Shown here: in pieces, positions 17,136 to 26,203 of the stretch | Position numbering within the stretch: the stretch's first letter is position 1 | How the letters are laid out: each line of letters starts with the position of its first letter | Source of the DNA: Gynuella sunshinyii YC6258 | Lineage (GTDB): Bacteria; Pseudomonadota; Gammaproteobacteria; Pseudomonadales; Natronospirillaceae | DNA length: 64,000 nucleotides | NCBI RefSeq assembly: GCF_000940805.1 | Contig: NZ_CP007142.1 | Coordinates: 2,270,593-2,334,592, forward strand | Direction of reading: 5' to 3' | Translations under genes and position numbers: made by a program | The notes under the pieces: generated by a model | What the model was told of the DNA's origin: nothing | Database searches by the model: none | What the model saw: only the letters and a program-made list of their open reading frames with translations

Positions 17136-17272
17136 AAACTTGACTAATCTGTGGCTAACTGGAAAGCGCGAAGATAGCAGATTCTCGACCCTGAATATAG
17201 TTGTGCGATCACTATTGTCATTGGTCCGGTTAACGTTACTATGCGCACAGGTTTGGGATAAGGAAATGTTGT

Positions 17273-18016
17273 ATGGGGTTGATTCGTTTTGCCATTAAAT
17301 CGCCGTTGCTGGTGTTATGGTGTCTGTTGGGGCTGTTATTATCGATCACCACAGTTCCCTGGTTAGCGGAAGCCAGTATCTTAAAACTGGCCGGTTGGTG
17401 GCACCGTAATCTGCTCCGTATTCTACGGGTGCGTGTACATGTGACAGGAACGGCGGATGCCGCCAGTGGTTTGATGGTCAGCAATCATATCTCCTGGCTG
17501 GATATCATTGTGCTGGGTTCCCGTTTTCATACTTATTTTGTCAGCAAGGCCGAAGTGGCAAAGTGGCCAGTGGTGGGAACGCTGGCCAGAAGTGCTGGCA
17601 CTCTGTTTCTGCCCAGAGGTGGGAATCAGTCTGCTGAAATCAGCAGGGCCATGTCAGATCGGGTTGCCAAAGGTTCTTACGTGTTGTTTTTCCCGGAAGG
17701 CACCACCTATGCCGGAACCGAAGTCCATCGGTTTCACCCACGTTTGTTTGCCGCAGCAATTGAATCTGGCGTTCCAGTGTTGCCGGTTGCGCTGTTTTAT
17801 CAGCATAAGCCGCAGCCACATCCGACTGTTCCGTACCTGGGTGATCAGAGTCTGGCTGCCAACCTATGGGGATTGTTGCGAACACCAGCAATTGATGTGG
17901 TGATTCAGGTGGGTCATGCTATCCCGGCGGCTGAAAAGCAGCGAAAAGAACTGGCGCTGGAAGCGCAGCAGCAAGTAACTAATCTTTTGCAAACCACCAT
18001 AGACGATCATTCCTGA
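17273..18016 (+). CDS. 1-acyl-sn-glycerol-3-phosphate acyltransferase-like (PlsC family)
   Basis: 247 residues with an N-terminal membrane segment ([19 protein letters not shown]). The acyltransferase motifs are NHISWLD (H72, D77 catalytic pair), [16 protein letters not shown] (to residue 145) and GVPVLPVAL. These enzymes acylate lysophosphatidic acid or a related lysolipid at the inner membrane. PlsC itself or an ornithine-lipid-type OlsA are both possible; no OlsB neighbour is seen. The 3' end overlaps the convergent GDSL-like gene by 38 bases. Confidence 0.88.
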   Translation: MGLIRFAIKSPLLVLWCLLGLLLSITTVPWLAEASILKLAGWWHRNLLRILRVRVHVTGTADAASGLMVSNHISWLDIIVLGSRFHTYFVSKAEVAKWPVVGTLARSAGTLFLPRGGNQSAEISRAMSDRVAKGSYVLFFPEGTTYAGTEVHRFHPRLFAAAIESGVPVLPVALFYQHKPQPHPTVPYLGDQSLAANLWGLLRTPAIDVVIQVGHAIPAAEKQRKELALEAQQQVTNLLQTTIDDHS

Positions 18017-18566
18017 GCAGGTCGAGGAGTTTATCAATGCCACGACTGCCGGGGCAGATTCGGTCAGTCTGAACCAGTTCGCGTTTGTAAATAGGGTCGC
18101 GATCGGTGGCATCGAATAGTGATATATACGGTGTTCGGGTTTTGTTGCACAACTCTCCGAGCCATTGGTTCAGTTTCTTGACTCTGGCATTGTAGGCAGG
18201 GTCGTAGACACACGGGACTCCCAACATGAATATCCGGAACTTGCCTTTACAGGCATGTAACAAATGTTGGGTATTTTCCATAGTTTCGCGCAGCAGTATA
18301 CCGGGATTCTCCGGATCTGTGCTGCAGTCATTGAGGCCGTAACAAAAGACTATCCGGTTATCGGCTTCTGGAACCCAGCGACGGATGGCTTCATCTGCGA
18401 ATCTTTGTCGTAACTGGGAAGTGGTCTCATGTTTGATTCCCTGGTTGTAAACAATGCAGTTCGGCTGGGATTTCTGAATGTGTTGAGTCAACCTTGCAAC
18501 CAGGCCATTTTCCTGTACCAGCAGATCATCGCCATAAAACTGAAGGATTAAGTTGAACTCTTGCAT
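17979..18566 (-). CDS. SGNH/GDSL-like protein lacking catalytic Ser and His
   Basis: 195 residues with the block layout of SGNH hydrolases: block I reads YGDDLLVQENG (Asp14 where the GDS serine should be), block III reads YGLNDC (77-80, the GxND motif), and the terminal DxxH block reads DRICP (168-172, Cys171 in place of His). Both core catalytic residues therefore look replaced. Similar GDSL-like proteins without the serine exist in other bacteria. A binding or scaffold role, or another chemistry, is possible. No signal peptide is seen. GGAAT precedes the ATG at 18566. Confidence 0.65.
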   Translation of the reverse strand: MQEFNLILQFYGDDLLVQENGLVARLTQHIQKSQPNCIVYNQGIKHETTSQLRQRFADEAIRRWVPEADNRIVFCYGLNDCSTDPENPGILLRETMENTQHLLHACKGKFRIFMLGVPCVYDPAYNARVKKLNQWLGELCNKTRTPYISLFDATDRDPIYKRELVQTDRICPGSRGIDKLLDLLRNDRLWWFAKD

Positions 18567-18670
18567 GTAATTCCAATAAGGTTGCGGCTTAATTTTTCTG
18601 TTGTTAGCAGTATAGATTTAATCTTCGCTGAATACCCAATCAAAAACTGGAAATTATCGAGAGGACTACG

Positions 18671-19717
18671 ATGCTAAAAGCAATACCGGTATTAATACTG
18701 TTATGTCTGGCGGTGAATAGCAGGGCAGACAAGGATCAGTGGATATGGTTACCAGTTGTCGCCAATGCGCCGGAAACAGGATTCATGGTTGGCCTGTATG
18801 CCACCAAGCTGGAAGCATCTGACGATGAAGGCGTGCCAGGCAACCGATATTCATTCCTGGTCAGTGGTACGTCCGAAGGTATGTATATGGCGCAAGTTTG
18901 GCCGACCTGGTGGTTAAATGCCAACCAGAGTGTGACTGTTGGGTTTGGCCTGAACTATTGGCCGGGTACTTACTATGAAAACGGCAATAGTGAACCTAAA
19001 TTGGAAGAGGAATATGAGTCAACCAATGAGGTGGTGCGGTTGTCTTTTGATCAGCGTCTGGTCAGCGAATTATGGATCAAGCTGCAGTGGACCCTGCAAT
19101 GGAGCGACATCAGTTCCGATGACGATAACGATCTGATTAATGATAAAACACCTGGGAGTGATGGTGGTTTCTACCATGGTCTGGGTGCGACTTTGACTTG
19201 GGATAAAACAGATTCACGGGATTTTCCACGGTCAGGACAGAAGATTGAAGCCGGTTCTACCGGATATTTCTCCGCCCTTGGCAGTGCTGAACAATTCATG
19301 ATCAGTGAAGTTTCTGCCATGCAGTATGTGCCGGTATTGAGCGATTCCACCTTGGCGTTCAAAGCCACTTATATGACAGCGACGGATGACACCCCTTTTA
19401 ACAAACTGCCGGCGCCCGAAGGGTCCAGCATTCTTCGGGGAGCAAACAGTGCGAAGTTTGCTGATTACGAATTACTCGGTGTTCAGGGTGAACTCCGCTG
19501 GGTGTTTAGTGATCGCTGGGGGATGGATCTGTTTTCCGATTTTGCTCAAGTGGCGCCTGATTTCGGCAAGTTTGGTATGAATCGTTTCCATAATGCCACT
19601 GGTGTTGGCGTTCGATATAACCTTGCCAAAGGCACCCGTTTGAATTTCAGGGTTGATCTGGCACTGGTGGATGGTGAGGATATTGGTACAGTTGTGTCGT
19701 TTGAGGAAGCGTTTTAA
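18671..19717 (+). CDS. Outer-membrane beta-barrel of the Omp85/BamA C-terminal (surface antigen) type
   Basis: 348 residues with a short signal peptide (LKAIPVLILLCLAVNSRA). The rest alternates hydrophobic and polar residues as in a barrel. LTWDKTDSRDFPRSGQKIEAG is the conserved strand of the bacterial surface antigen domain, and SSILRGANSAKFADYELLGVQ recalls the Omp85 loop with Arg-Gly. The last residue is Phe, the usual outer-membrane targeting end. No POTRA domain is present, as in patatin-associated or stand-alone barrels. It shares one base with the potassium channel gene that follows, so the two are probably co-expressed. Confidence 0.75.
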   Translation: MLKAIPVLILLCLAVNSRADKDQWIWLPVVANAPETGFMVGLYATKLEASDDEGVPGNRYSFLVSGTSEGMYMAQVWPTWWLNANQSVTVGFGLNYWPGTYYENGNSEPKLEEEYESTNEVVRLSFDQRLVSELWIKLQWTLQWSDISSDDDNDLINDKTPGSDGGFYHGLGATLTWDKTDSRDFPRSGQKIEAGSTGYFSALGSAEQFMISEVSAMQYVPVLSDSTLAFKATYMTATDDTPFNKLPAPEGSSILRGANSAKFADYELLGVQGELRWVFSDRWGMDLFSDFAQVAPDFGKFGMNRFHNATGVGVRYNLAKGTRLNFRVDLALVDGEDIGTVVSFEEAF

Positions 19718-20574
19718 TGATCGATCGCCGGCGACGGTTTGAACAAGCGGAGGGGTTGAGCAATTGGCGGGCAAAGGCAAACGAAATTATTTTCGGAGCT
19801 GATACCTTTGCCGGCAAGTTGTTTGATATTTTGCTAATCGTTGCCATTCTGATCAGTGTGGCAGTGGTGATGGCCGATAGTGTGCCCTCACTTGATCGCC
19901 GGTATCACCTGCTTTGGCTGTGGATGGAGCGGGGATTCACCATTCTGTTCACGATTGAATACATTGTTCGCCTGATGAGTGTTTCCCGGCCCGTTCGTTA
20001 TGCCTTCAGCTTTTACGGGATGGTGGATCTGTTGTCGATACTGCCAACCTATCTGTCGGTTCTGATCCCCGGGGTCAACTCATTCCTGGTACTGCGGATT
20101 CTGCGGGTATTACGGGTGTTCCGGGTGTTGCGATTGATGCACTACATCGGCGAAGCAGAAGTCATGACTCTGGCGATCCGCCAGAGTCTGCGCAAGATAC
20201 TGGTGTTTTTGTATGCGGTATTGACCATGGTAGTGGTGTTTGGGTCGCTTATGTATGTTGTTGAGGGATCTGAAAACGGTTTTTCCAGCATACCAAAAGC
20301 CATCTACTGGGCTATTGTCACGTTGACGACTGTTGGGTATGGAGACGTCGTTCCGCATACTCCGCTGGGCCAGTTTATTGCCTCTGCGGTGATGATCATG
20401 GGTTATGCCATTATTGCTGTGCCCACAGGTATTTATGCCGCAGAAATCAGTCAGGTTATGACCACCCGGCGTGATGCCAGAGGATGTCCGGGATGTGGTA
20501 AAACCGGTCACGATGTAAACGCTCACTATTGCAAATTCTGTGGTACTTCACTGGATCCTTTGCATCAAGAGTAA
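19717..20574 (+). CDS. Voltage-gated-type potassium channel with C-terminal zinc ribbon
   Basis: 285 residues with six predicted transmembrane helices. The S4-like helix is arginine-rich (VLRILRVLRVFRVLRLMHY) and the pore filter reads TLTTVGYGDVVPH (about 200-212). Tetrameric inner-membrane K+ channels have this plan. After S6 the tail contains CPGCGKTGHDVNAHYCKFCGTSL, four cysteines in two CxxC pairs forming a zinc ribbon, an unusual cytoplasmic end. The start codon shares one base with the stop of the barrel gene. Confidence 0.9.
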   Translation: MIDRRRRFEQAEGLSNWRAKANEIIFGADTFAGKLFDILLIVAILISVAVVMADSVPSLDRRYHLLWLWMERGFTILFTIEYIVRLMSVSRPVRYAFSFYGMVDLLSILPTYLSVLIPGVNSFLVLRILRVLRVFRVLRLMHYIGEAEVMTLAIRQSLRKILVFLYAVLTMVVVFGSLMYVVEGSENGFSSIPKAIYWAIVTLTTVGYGDVVPHTPLGQFIASAVMIMGYAIIAVPTGIYAAEISQVMTTRRDARGCPGCGKTGHDVNAHYCKFCGTSLDPLHQE

Positions 20575-20576
20575 GA

Positions 20577-21311
20577 TTACTGGCTCAGGGTTCTGCCGCC
20601 GTCTACGGCCAGAATCTGACCAGTAATGTATTGCGCCTGATGACCGAGAAACCATACCGCTTCGGCGATATCTATGGCGGCACCGGTGCGTTTCATGGGT
20701 ACCTTTTCCAGAATGTTCTGTTTCGCCTGGTCACTCATGGCAGATTCCTGCTCAGGCCATAAAATGGCCCCCGGGGCAACGGCATTGACCCGGATATCGG
20801 GTGCCAGTTCCAGAGCCAGAGACTTGGTCAGGGCAATCAGTCCTGATTTTGCCATGCTGTAGATATTGTGCTCACGCAGTGGCCGTATTCCGTGGATATC
20901 TACCATGTTTACAATGCTGCCTTTGTTTTTCTTCAGTTCCGGGTAGAGTGCCCGGCTAAGAAAAAATGGTGCCTGCAGGTTAATTTCCATCAGGTCCTGC
21001 CATTGTGTCAGATTGGCATCGATAAACGGTGTTGGATAGAAGGTGCTCGCGTTGTTGACCAGAATATGCATTTCCTGAAAGGCAGCAACCGCCTGCTCGG
21101 CCATCTCGTTAATCTGGTCCGGATGATTCAGGTCGGCCCGCACTAACGCCGCACTGTTTGGGCGCAGGTGATTGAGGGTATCCACCAGTTCCTGGCCTCT
21201 GCGGGTCGATCCGGAACAATGAATCACCACGTTGTAGCCTTCTTTATGAAAATAGCGAGCGGTTTCTGCACCCAGGCGGTGAGCAGCCCCGGTAATCAGG
21301 ATGGTTGCCAA
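20577..21311 (-). CDS. Pteridine reductase (short-chain dehydrogenase, FolM-like)
   Basis: 244 residues of the SDR superfamily. TGAAHRLG (7-14) is the nucleotide-binding loop in the pteridine-reductase variant, NNAS at about 89 follows the fourth strand, and YSMAKSG is the catalytic YxxxK. GSTRRG resembles the NADPH-specific loop. Enzymes of this group reduce dihydrobiopterin or folate. Its start overlaps the end of cca by 16 bases, so both are read from one minus-strand transcript. Confidence 0.82.
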   Translation of the reverse strand: MATILITGAAHRLGAETARYFHKEGYNVVIHCSGSTRRGQELVDTLNHLRPNSAALVRADLNHPDQINEMAEQAVAAFQEMHILVNNASTFYPTPFIDANLTQWQDLMEINLQAPFFLSRALYPELKKNKGSIVNMVDIHGIRPLREHNIYSMAKSGLIALTKSLALELAPDIRVNAVAPGAILWPEQESAMSDQAKQNILEKVPMKRTGAAIDIAEAVWFLGHQAQYITGQILAVDGGRTLSQ

Positions 21312-22528
21312 GATATTTTCTCCTGTTTGACACGGTTAATGCGCTGGCGTCGGATTTCCTCGCCAAGTTGTTTGCCATGATAACCGGCATCCATTAACGC
21401 CTGGGTATCAACGGTTCTGGAAGCCAGGTAGGCTCGGTGGAAGTAATCTGCCTGCGGATAGGCTCTGCTCTGCCATCCAGAGCGTCCCTGGAAATCGGCG
21501 GTGCAGCAAAGCAGGAAATTCTCAAACACCAGTGGATTCTGGTAGGCTCCAAACGCCTGTAAGGTATCGACAATGGTGCTTGCCTTGAGTTCCCGGATTC
21601 GATGACAGTGGGTGTGATACCTGGCGACTTTAGCAGCGAGGCTTTGATAGGCATTCGGCACTTTCAGGCGCTTGCCCAGTGCTTTGACCAGTCGTTCACC
21701 GGTCTCTTCATGACCGTGGTGGCGCGGTAGTATTTCACTCGGTGTCAGTCCTTTGCCGAGATCATGGCACAGCGCTCCATAGCGAACGATGGGATCCTGT
21801 GACAGTGTGCAGGCCTGTTTCAGTACCATCATGGTGTGAATGCCGGTATCCACTTCCGGGTGCCATTTCTGTGTCTGTGGAATACCGAACAGACGATTGA
21901 GTTCCGGTACCAGTATATCCAGTGCCCGTACCTGTCTCAGAACCTGCCAGAAAACCCAAGGTGAGCGCTCGGTCAAGGCTCGCTGTATTTCCTGCCACAC
22001 CCGTTCAGGTACCAGTGTGTCGAGTTCACCGGATTGTGCAATTTCCTGCATCAGTGCGAGGGTTTCATCGGCAATGCTGAAGCCAAGGTGATCGAACCTG
22101 GCAGCAAACCGGGCGACTCTCAGGACTCTGAGCGGGTCTTCGCGAAATGCCGGAGATACATGGCGCAGGACTTTGTCTTCGATATCCTGGCGACCGTGAT
22201 AGGGGTCAACAATGTTGCCATGCTCATCCTGTGCCATGGCATTAATGGTCAGATCCCGGCGCAGCAGATCGTCTTCCAGTGTGACAGTGGTGGAGAAGTT
22301 TACCTCAAAACCTTTGTAGCCCTGTCCACTTTTGCGTTCGGTCCGGGCAAGGGCGTATTCCTCGTGTGTCTCAGGATGCAGGAAAACAGGAAAATCAGCA
22401 CCAACCTGCTGAAATCCCTGACTTAGCATGTGTTCCGGAGTGGCACCTACAATGACCCAGTCGCGATCCTTGACCGCCAGGCCGAGTAGAGTATCCCTGA
22501 CAGCGCCACCAACAAGATAAGACTTCAT
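21296..22528 (-). CDS. cca: Multifunctional CCA-adding tRNA nucleotidyltransferase
   Basis: 410 residues from the ATG at 22528 (an ATG 15 bases upstream, at 22543, is also possible). YLVGGAVRDTLLGLAVKDRDWVIV is the class II nucleotidyltransferase start with the GxR and DxD motifs split as usual. DLLRRDLTINAMA and REDPLRVLRVARFAARF follow. The C-terminal half contains an HD phosphohydrolase domain (GALCHDLGKGL; HHGHEE), found in the long gammaproteobacterial form that also has phosphatase and phosphodiesterase activity. It builds and repairs the 3' CCA end of tRNAs. Confidence 0.95.
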   Translation of the reverse strand: MKSYLVGGAVRDTLLGLAVKDRDWVIVGATPEHMLSQGFQQVGADFPVFLHPETHEEYALARTERKSGQGYKGFEVNFSTTVTLEDDLLRRDLTINAMAQDEHGNIVDPYHGRQDIEDKVLRHVSPAFREDPLRVLRVARFAARFDHLGFSIADETLALMQEIAQSGELDTLVPERVWQEIQRALTERSPWVFWQVLRQVRALDILVPELNRLFGIPQTQKWHPEVDTGIHTMMVLKQACTLSQDPIVRYGALCHDLGKGLTPSEILPRHHGHEETGERLVKALGKRLKVPNAYQSLAAKVARYHTHCHRIRELKASTIVDTLQAFGAYQNPLVFENFLLCCTADFQGRSGWQSRAYPQADYFHRAYLASRTVDTQALMDAGYHGKQLGEEIRRQRINRVKQEKISWQPS

Positions 22529-22878
22529 AAATACCGGTTTCATTCATTTGATTATCGATAGCCAGCATTATATCTGATATTCGGGGATTTTCTGTGCACA
22601 TGGCGACGATCTCATGAAAATTGATGCCGTATAGGTGTTGTGTGATTAGTTTGCGAAAACTTGATCCCAGACAATGACATATTTTTATGTTTCTATATAA
22701 GTCTGATTTTGTGAAGGCGTGTAGTGAGAAACTGAAACGGTAGAATGTATCGTCTGAAAACCGTTTGTGTCGAACTGTTCTTACAACCCTGACCCGTCTT
22801 TAATCATCGACCGGACGAATCACAGTCTGGCGTATCCAAAAACAATCCAGCTACTTTCGTAACAATGTGGAGATCTGA
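22529..22878. other. Intergenic region upstream of the cytochrome c gene
   Basis: About 350 bases between the divergent cca and cytochrome genes. No gene is supported. TTGATCCCAGACAA at 22671-22684 is a poor match to an Anr/Fnr site. A GTGGAGA at 22866-22872 is the cytochrome ribosome-binding site. Confidence 0.35.
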
Positions 22879-23196
22879 ATGAAAAAGTTATTTGCTGCAA
22901 TTGCTCTTTCCCTGCTGGTTCCCGGTATGGCATTCGCTGCTGGTGATGCCGCTGCCGGAAAAGAGAAAGTGACCACTTTGGGATGTGTCGCCTGCCATGG
23001 CGCTGATGGAAAATCAGCCGTAGGAATTTACCCCAATCTGGCCGGACAACAGAGCATGTATTTGGAAAGTTCTATGAAAGCCTTTCGTTCACAGGATCGT
23101 AAGGGTAATCAGGCTGCTTTGATGTATGTATATGCCAGCAAACTAACAGACCAGGATATTGCCGATCTGGCAGCTTATTTTTCAAGTTTGAAGTAA
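22879..23196 (+). CDS. Monohaem cytochrome c (class I, c553/c4-like), periplasmic
   Basis: 105 residues with a signal peptide cleaved after AFA (residue 20). The haem site is CVACH (36-40) and Met82 in AALMYVYA is the likely axial ligand. GIYPNLAGQQSMYLESSMKAF is the segment typical of cytochrome c553/c4 domains. It is a small soluble electron carrier of the periplasm. It is followed at once by a strong terminator and is probably a single-gene unit. Confidence 0.92.
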   Translation: MKKLFAAIALSLLVPGMAFAAGDAAAGKEKVTTLGCVACHGADGKSAVGIYPNLAGQQSMYLESSMKAFRSQDRKGNQAALMYVYASKLTDQDIADLAAYFSSLK

Positions 23197-23216
23197 AATA
23201 AGGTTTTTCCTTCAGG

Positions 23217-23243
23217 ACCCCGCTTAGATGCGGGGTTTATTTT
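23217..23243 (+). terminator. Rho-independent terminator of the cytochrome c gene
   Basis: ACCCCGC (23217-23223), loop TTAGAT, GCGGGGT (23230-23236), then TTTATTTT. The right arm contains the only purine-rich stretch (GCGGGG) that could serve as ribosome-binding site for the ATG at 23244. Confidence 0.85.
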
Positions 23244-23909
23244 ATGTGGTATCACATACTTGGGTGGACCAGTTCCATGCTGTTTGTGCTGACTTGGTAT
23301 GGCCTGGGTCAGCAACTGCTGAGTATTGAAAAACGGCGCAGAAACGGCCAGATCGCCACTCAAAGTTTGTCGATCAATCAGTTTGCCTCCAGTTATTTCG
23401 CATTTTATGCCAACTTTTTTTATGGCATCTCCATTGAACCCTTCAATCACTATCTGGTCTGGACCCGTTGCGGAGCCCTGCTGTTATTGTTGGTCATCTT
23501 GTTCCGAATCTGGGTTGAGCGGAGATCGTGGTGGAGCGCGATCACTTTCTGGAGTGGACTAACGATTCTGGTGTTGGGCTTTGTGTCCATGTTATTTCGA
23601 CCGTTTCCCGGATTTGCCCGATTGGGTGCCAATTCTTTGATGCTGGCAGTGACTGTTCTGCTGGTACAGGGAACTTTGCATCAATGGTTGTTAATACGCA
23701 AACAAGGTGCAGTAGGGGCGCTCTCGTTCTCTTTGTTCCGGACCATCCTGATTAAAGATATCAGTACATTGACTTTTGCTCTGACTATTCCACTGACAGC
23801 TGCCTGGCCGCTGTTACTCCTGAATGGGTCGAGCGTATTGAGCCGTGGTTTACTGCTGATTCAAATGGAGGTTCTACGGAAACGAACCGATTCTCAGGTC
23901 GCGGGCTGA
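23244..23909 (+). CDS. Polytopic membrane protein, possible PQ-loop/SWEET-like organisation
   Basis: 221 residues with about seven hydrophobic helices. Two similar halves each have a helix followed by a polar loop with Gly and Ser (GQIATQSLSINQFASS; GAVGALSFSLFRTI), which recalls PQ-loop transporters. I do not recognise the family with certainty and the PQ dipeptides are absent. The start lies 8 bases beyond the cytochrome terminator. No function can be assigned. Confidence 0.55.
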   Translation: MWYHILGWTSSMLFVLTWYGLGQQLLSIEKRRRNGQIATQSLSINQFASSYFAFYANFFYGISIEPFNHYLVWTRCGALLLLLVILFRIWVERRSWWSAITFWSGLTILVLGFVSMLFRPFPGFARLGANSLMLAVTVLLVQGTLHQWLLIRKQGAVGALSFSLFRTILIKDISTLTFALTIPLTAAWPLLLLNGSSVLSRGLLLIQMEVLRKRTDSQVAG

Positions 23910-23984
23910 ACGAATGAATATCGCATGGCGGATATCAGACCATAATAGTAGAATCCGCTGTTCTTCCGAATCAGGGAAAAAACC

Positions 23985-24440
23985 ATGCACTGTCCATTCT
24001 GTAGCGCGACTGATACCAAGGTGATCGATTCCAGGCTGGTGGCAGACGGTGATCAGGTTCGCCGCCGCCGTGAATGTCTGCAATGTGGTGAGCGCTTTAC
24101 AACCTATGAAACAGCCGAACTGGTCATGCCCAGAATCATTAAGACCGATGGTTCCAGGGAACCGTTCAACGAGGACAAATTACGCTCCGGACTGCACCGG
24201 GCACTGGAAAAACGCCCTGTGGGTATGGAATCGCTGGAGGCTGCCATCAGCAGAATCAAGCACAGCCTGCGAGCCATCGGTGAGCGCGAAATACGCAGTC
24301 GGACGCTGGGGGAAATGGTCATGGATGAGCTGAAGGCTCTGGATCAGGTGGCCTATGTGCGATTTGCTTCGGTGTATCGGAGTTTTCAGGACATCAGCGA
24401 ATTCCGCGATGAGATTGACCGGCTGGAACAATCCCGGTGA
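23985..24440 (+). CDS. nrdR: Transcriptional repressor NrdR
   Basis: 151 residues. An N-terminal zinc ribbon (MHCPFC and [12 protein letters not shown]; Cys3, 6, 31, 34) is followed by an ATP cone (residues 49-139). It senses dATP/ATP and represses ribonucleotide reductase genes by binding pairs of NrdR boxes, which are present before nrdJa at 4051-4099. It heads the riboflavin operon; its TGA overlaps the GTG of ribD by four bases. AGGGAAAAA precedes the ATG. Confidence 0.97.
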   Translation: MHCPFCSATDTKVIDSRLVADGDQVRRRRECLQCGERFTTYETAELVMPRIIKTDGSREPFNEDKLRSGLHRALEKRPVGMESLEAAISRIKHSLRAIGEREIRSRTLGEMVMDELKALDQVAYVRFASVYRSFQDISEFRDEIDRLEQSR

Positions 24441-25519
24441 GTCGTGATATCGAATTTATGGCCCAGGCGCTGCAGCTGGCGCGCCTGGGAATGTACAGTA
24501 CCAGCCCGAATCCCCGGGTGGGATGTGTACTGGTCAAGAATGATCGGGTAATCGCTACCGGCTGGCATCAGCAGGCCGGAGGTCCTCATGCTGAAATTCA
24601 CGCTCTGCGGGAAGCAGGTGCCGAAGCCCGTGGGGCCACGGCCTATGTGACATTGGAACCCTGTAACCATACCGGCCGCACCGGTCCCTGCTCGGTGGCA
24701 CTGATCGAAGCCGGAGTGGCACGCGTGGTATGTGCCAGTACTGACCCTAATCCGCTGGTGGCCGGTGCCGGGATCGAGCGCTTGCGAGCTGCCGGTATCG
24801 GTGTTGAGAACGGTGTGCTGGAAACCCAGGCCAGAGCCTTGAATCCCGGTTTTATCAAGCGGATGACCACTGGACTACCCTGGGTTCGGGTCAAGCTGGC
24901 TCAAAGTCTGGACGGCCGTACGGCTATGGCTTCCGGAGAGAGCCAGTGGATTACCGGAGCAGATGCCCGCCGCGATGTACAGCGCTGGAGGGCAAGGAGT
25001 TGTGCGGTGCTGACCGGTTCCGGAACCGTCAAAGTTGATAATCCGAGTCTGACGGTACGGGAAAGCCTGATTGGTTTTACCCCTGTCAGACAGCCTCTCA
25101 GAGTGGTTCTGGATCGTCAGCTGAGTACCGATCCAATGAGTTCTGTGTATGATGACTCGGCGCCAACGCTGATCATCAGCGCAGTAACTGATGTTGATAA
25201 GCGCTTTCCTGTGCGAGTGGAAACGTGTCGTATACCCTCTTCAGAGAACTGGCTGCGGGAAGTGCTGGCTGAACTCGGACGACGAGGATATAACGAAATT
25301 ATGGTCGAGGCCGGTGCTACCCTGGCAGGGGCTTTTATGGGGGCAGGTCTGGTTGACGAATTGATAGTCTATACTGCGCCGAAATTGTTGGGTTCCGATG
25401 CCCGGCCGTTGATGACTTTGCCCTTGGCGTCAATGGCTGAAGCGGTGGCATTGGAATTGACAGATCTGCGCCAGATTGGGGTGGATATTCGTTTGATTTA
25501 TCAAATCAAGGAACACTGA
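24437..25519 (+). CDS. ribD: Bifunctional pyrimidine deaminase/reductase of riboflavin synthesis
   Basis: 360 residues starting at GTG (the GTGA overlap with nrdR). The N-terminal zinc deaminase domain shows GPHAEIHAL and [12 protein letters not shown]. The C-terminal reductase domain shows [28 protein letters not shown] and [13 protein letters not shown]. It converts diaminohydroxyphosphoribosylaminopyrimidine to the ribitylamino-uracil phosphate with NADPH. The stop shares one base with the ribE start. Confidence 0.96.
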   Translation: MSRDIEFMAQALQLARLGMYSTSPNPRVGCVLVKNDRVIATGWHQQAGGPHAEIHALREAGAEARGATAYVTLEPCNHTGRTGPCSVALIEAGVARVVCASTDPNPLVAGAGIERLRAAGIGVENGVLETQARALNPGFIKRMTTGLPWVRVKLAQSLDGRTAMASGESQWITGADARRDVQRWRARSCAVLTGSGTVKVDNPSLTVRESLIGFTPVRQPLRVVLDRQLSTDPMSSVYDDSAPTLIISAVTDVDKRFPVRVETCRIPSSENWLREVLAELGRRGYNEIMVEAGATLAGAFMGAGLVDELIVYTAPKLLGSDARPLMTLPLASMAEAVALELTDLRQIGVDIRLIYQIKEH

Positions 25520-26187
25520 TGTTTACTGGAATCATTGAGACCGTGGGTCAGGTTGCCAAAGTACTCAAGAGTCCGGCAGGTGACCTGAAACTGACGGTTA
25601 ACGCCAAGGGGCTTGATCTTGCCAACACCAGGCTGGGTGACAGTATTGCTGTTAATGGCGTCTGTTTGACAGCCGTTGATATTGGCAGTGACTGGTTTAC
25701 CGCCGATGTATCTTTCGAAACTCTGGAGCATACCCGGCTGGAACAGTTGCGCGCCGGTGAATCAGTGAATCTGGAGCTGGCGCTGACGCTGGCTTCCCGG
25801 CTTGGTGGGCATCTGGTCAGCGGCCATGTGGATGGTGTCGGCAGGGTTGAGCGCATTGAGCCTTCCGGGCGCAGTACCCGGTACTGGATTCAGGCACCCG
25901 AAGCGCTGCAGAAATACATTGCTCACAAGGGGTCGATTACGGTAGATGGTGTCAGCCTGACGGTCAATGCGCTTGAAGCACAGAGCTTCTGCCTCAATAT
26001 AGTGCCGCACACTATCCAACAAACTATTATCAGCAGTTATCGGGTGGGGTCCATGGTGCACCTTGAAGTCGACCTGATTGCCCGTTATCTGGAACGATTA
26101 CTGATGCCCGCCGAATCCAAACAACAAGCTCAGGCGGGCCTGACCCTAGAAAGTCTGGCACGTGCCGGGTTTCTCCACCGAACTTAG
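25519..26187 (+). CDS. ribE: Riboflavin synthase, alpha chain
   Basis: 222 residues made of two similar lumazine-binding halves. [12 protein letters not shown] is the diagnostic start. GDSIAVNGVCLTA and LVSGHVDGVG belong to the first barrel, and GSITVDGVSLTVN with IVPHTIQQTI to the second. It dismutates two 6,7-dimethyl-8-ribityllumazine molecules into riboflavin. Translationally coupled to ribD by a TGATG junction. Confidence 0.96.
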   Translation: MFTGIIETVGQVAKVLKSPAGDLKLTVNAKGLDLANTRLGDSIAVNGVCLTAVDIGSDWFTADVSFETLEHTRLEQLRAGESVNLELALTLASRLGGHLVSGHVDGVGRVERIEPSGRSTRYWIQAPEALQKYIAHKGSITVDGVSLTVNALEAQSFCLNIVPHTIQQTIISSYRVGSMVHLEVDLIARYLERLLMPAESKQQAQAGLTLESLARAGFLHRT

Positions 26188-26203
26188 CAGCAGGTTAGAT
26201 TAA

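Noticed and set aside
23910-23984. FMN riboswitch before the riboflavin operon
   Set aside because: Only 75 bases precede nrdR, too short for the conserved FMN element.
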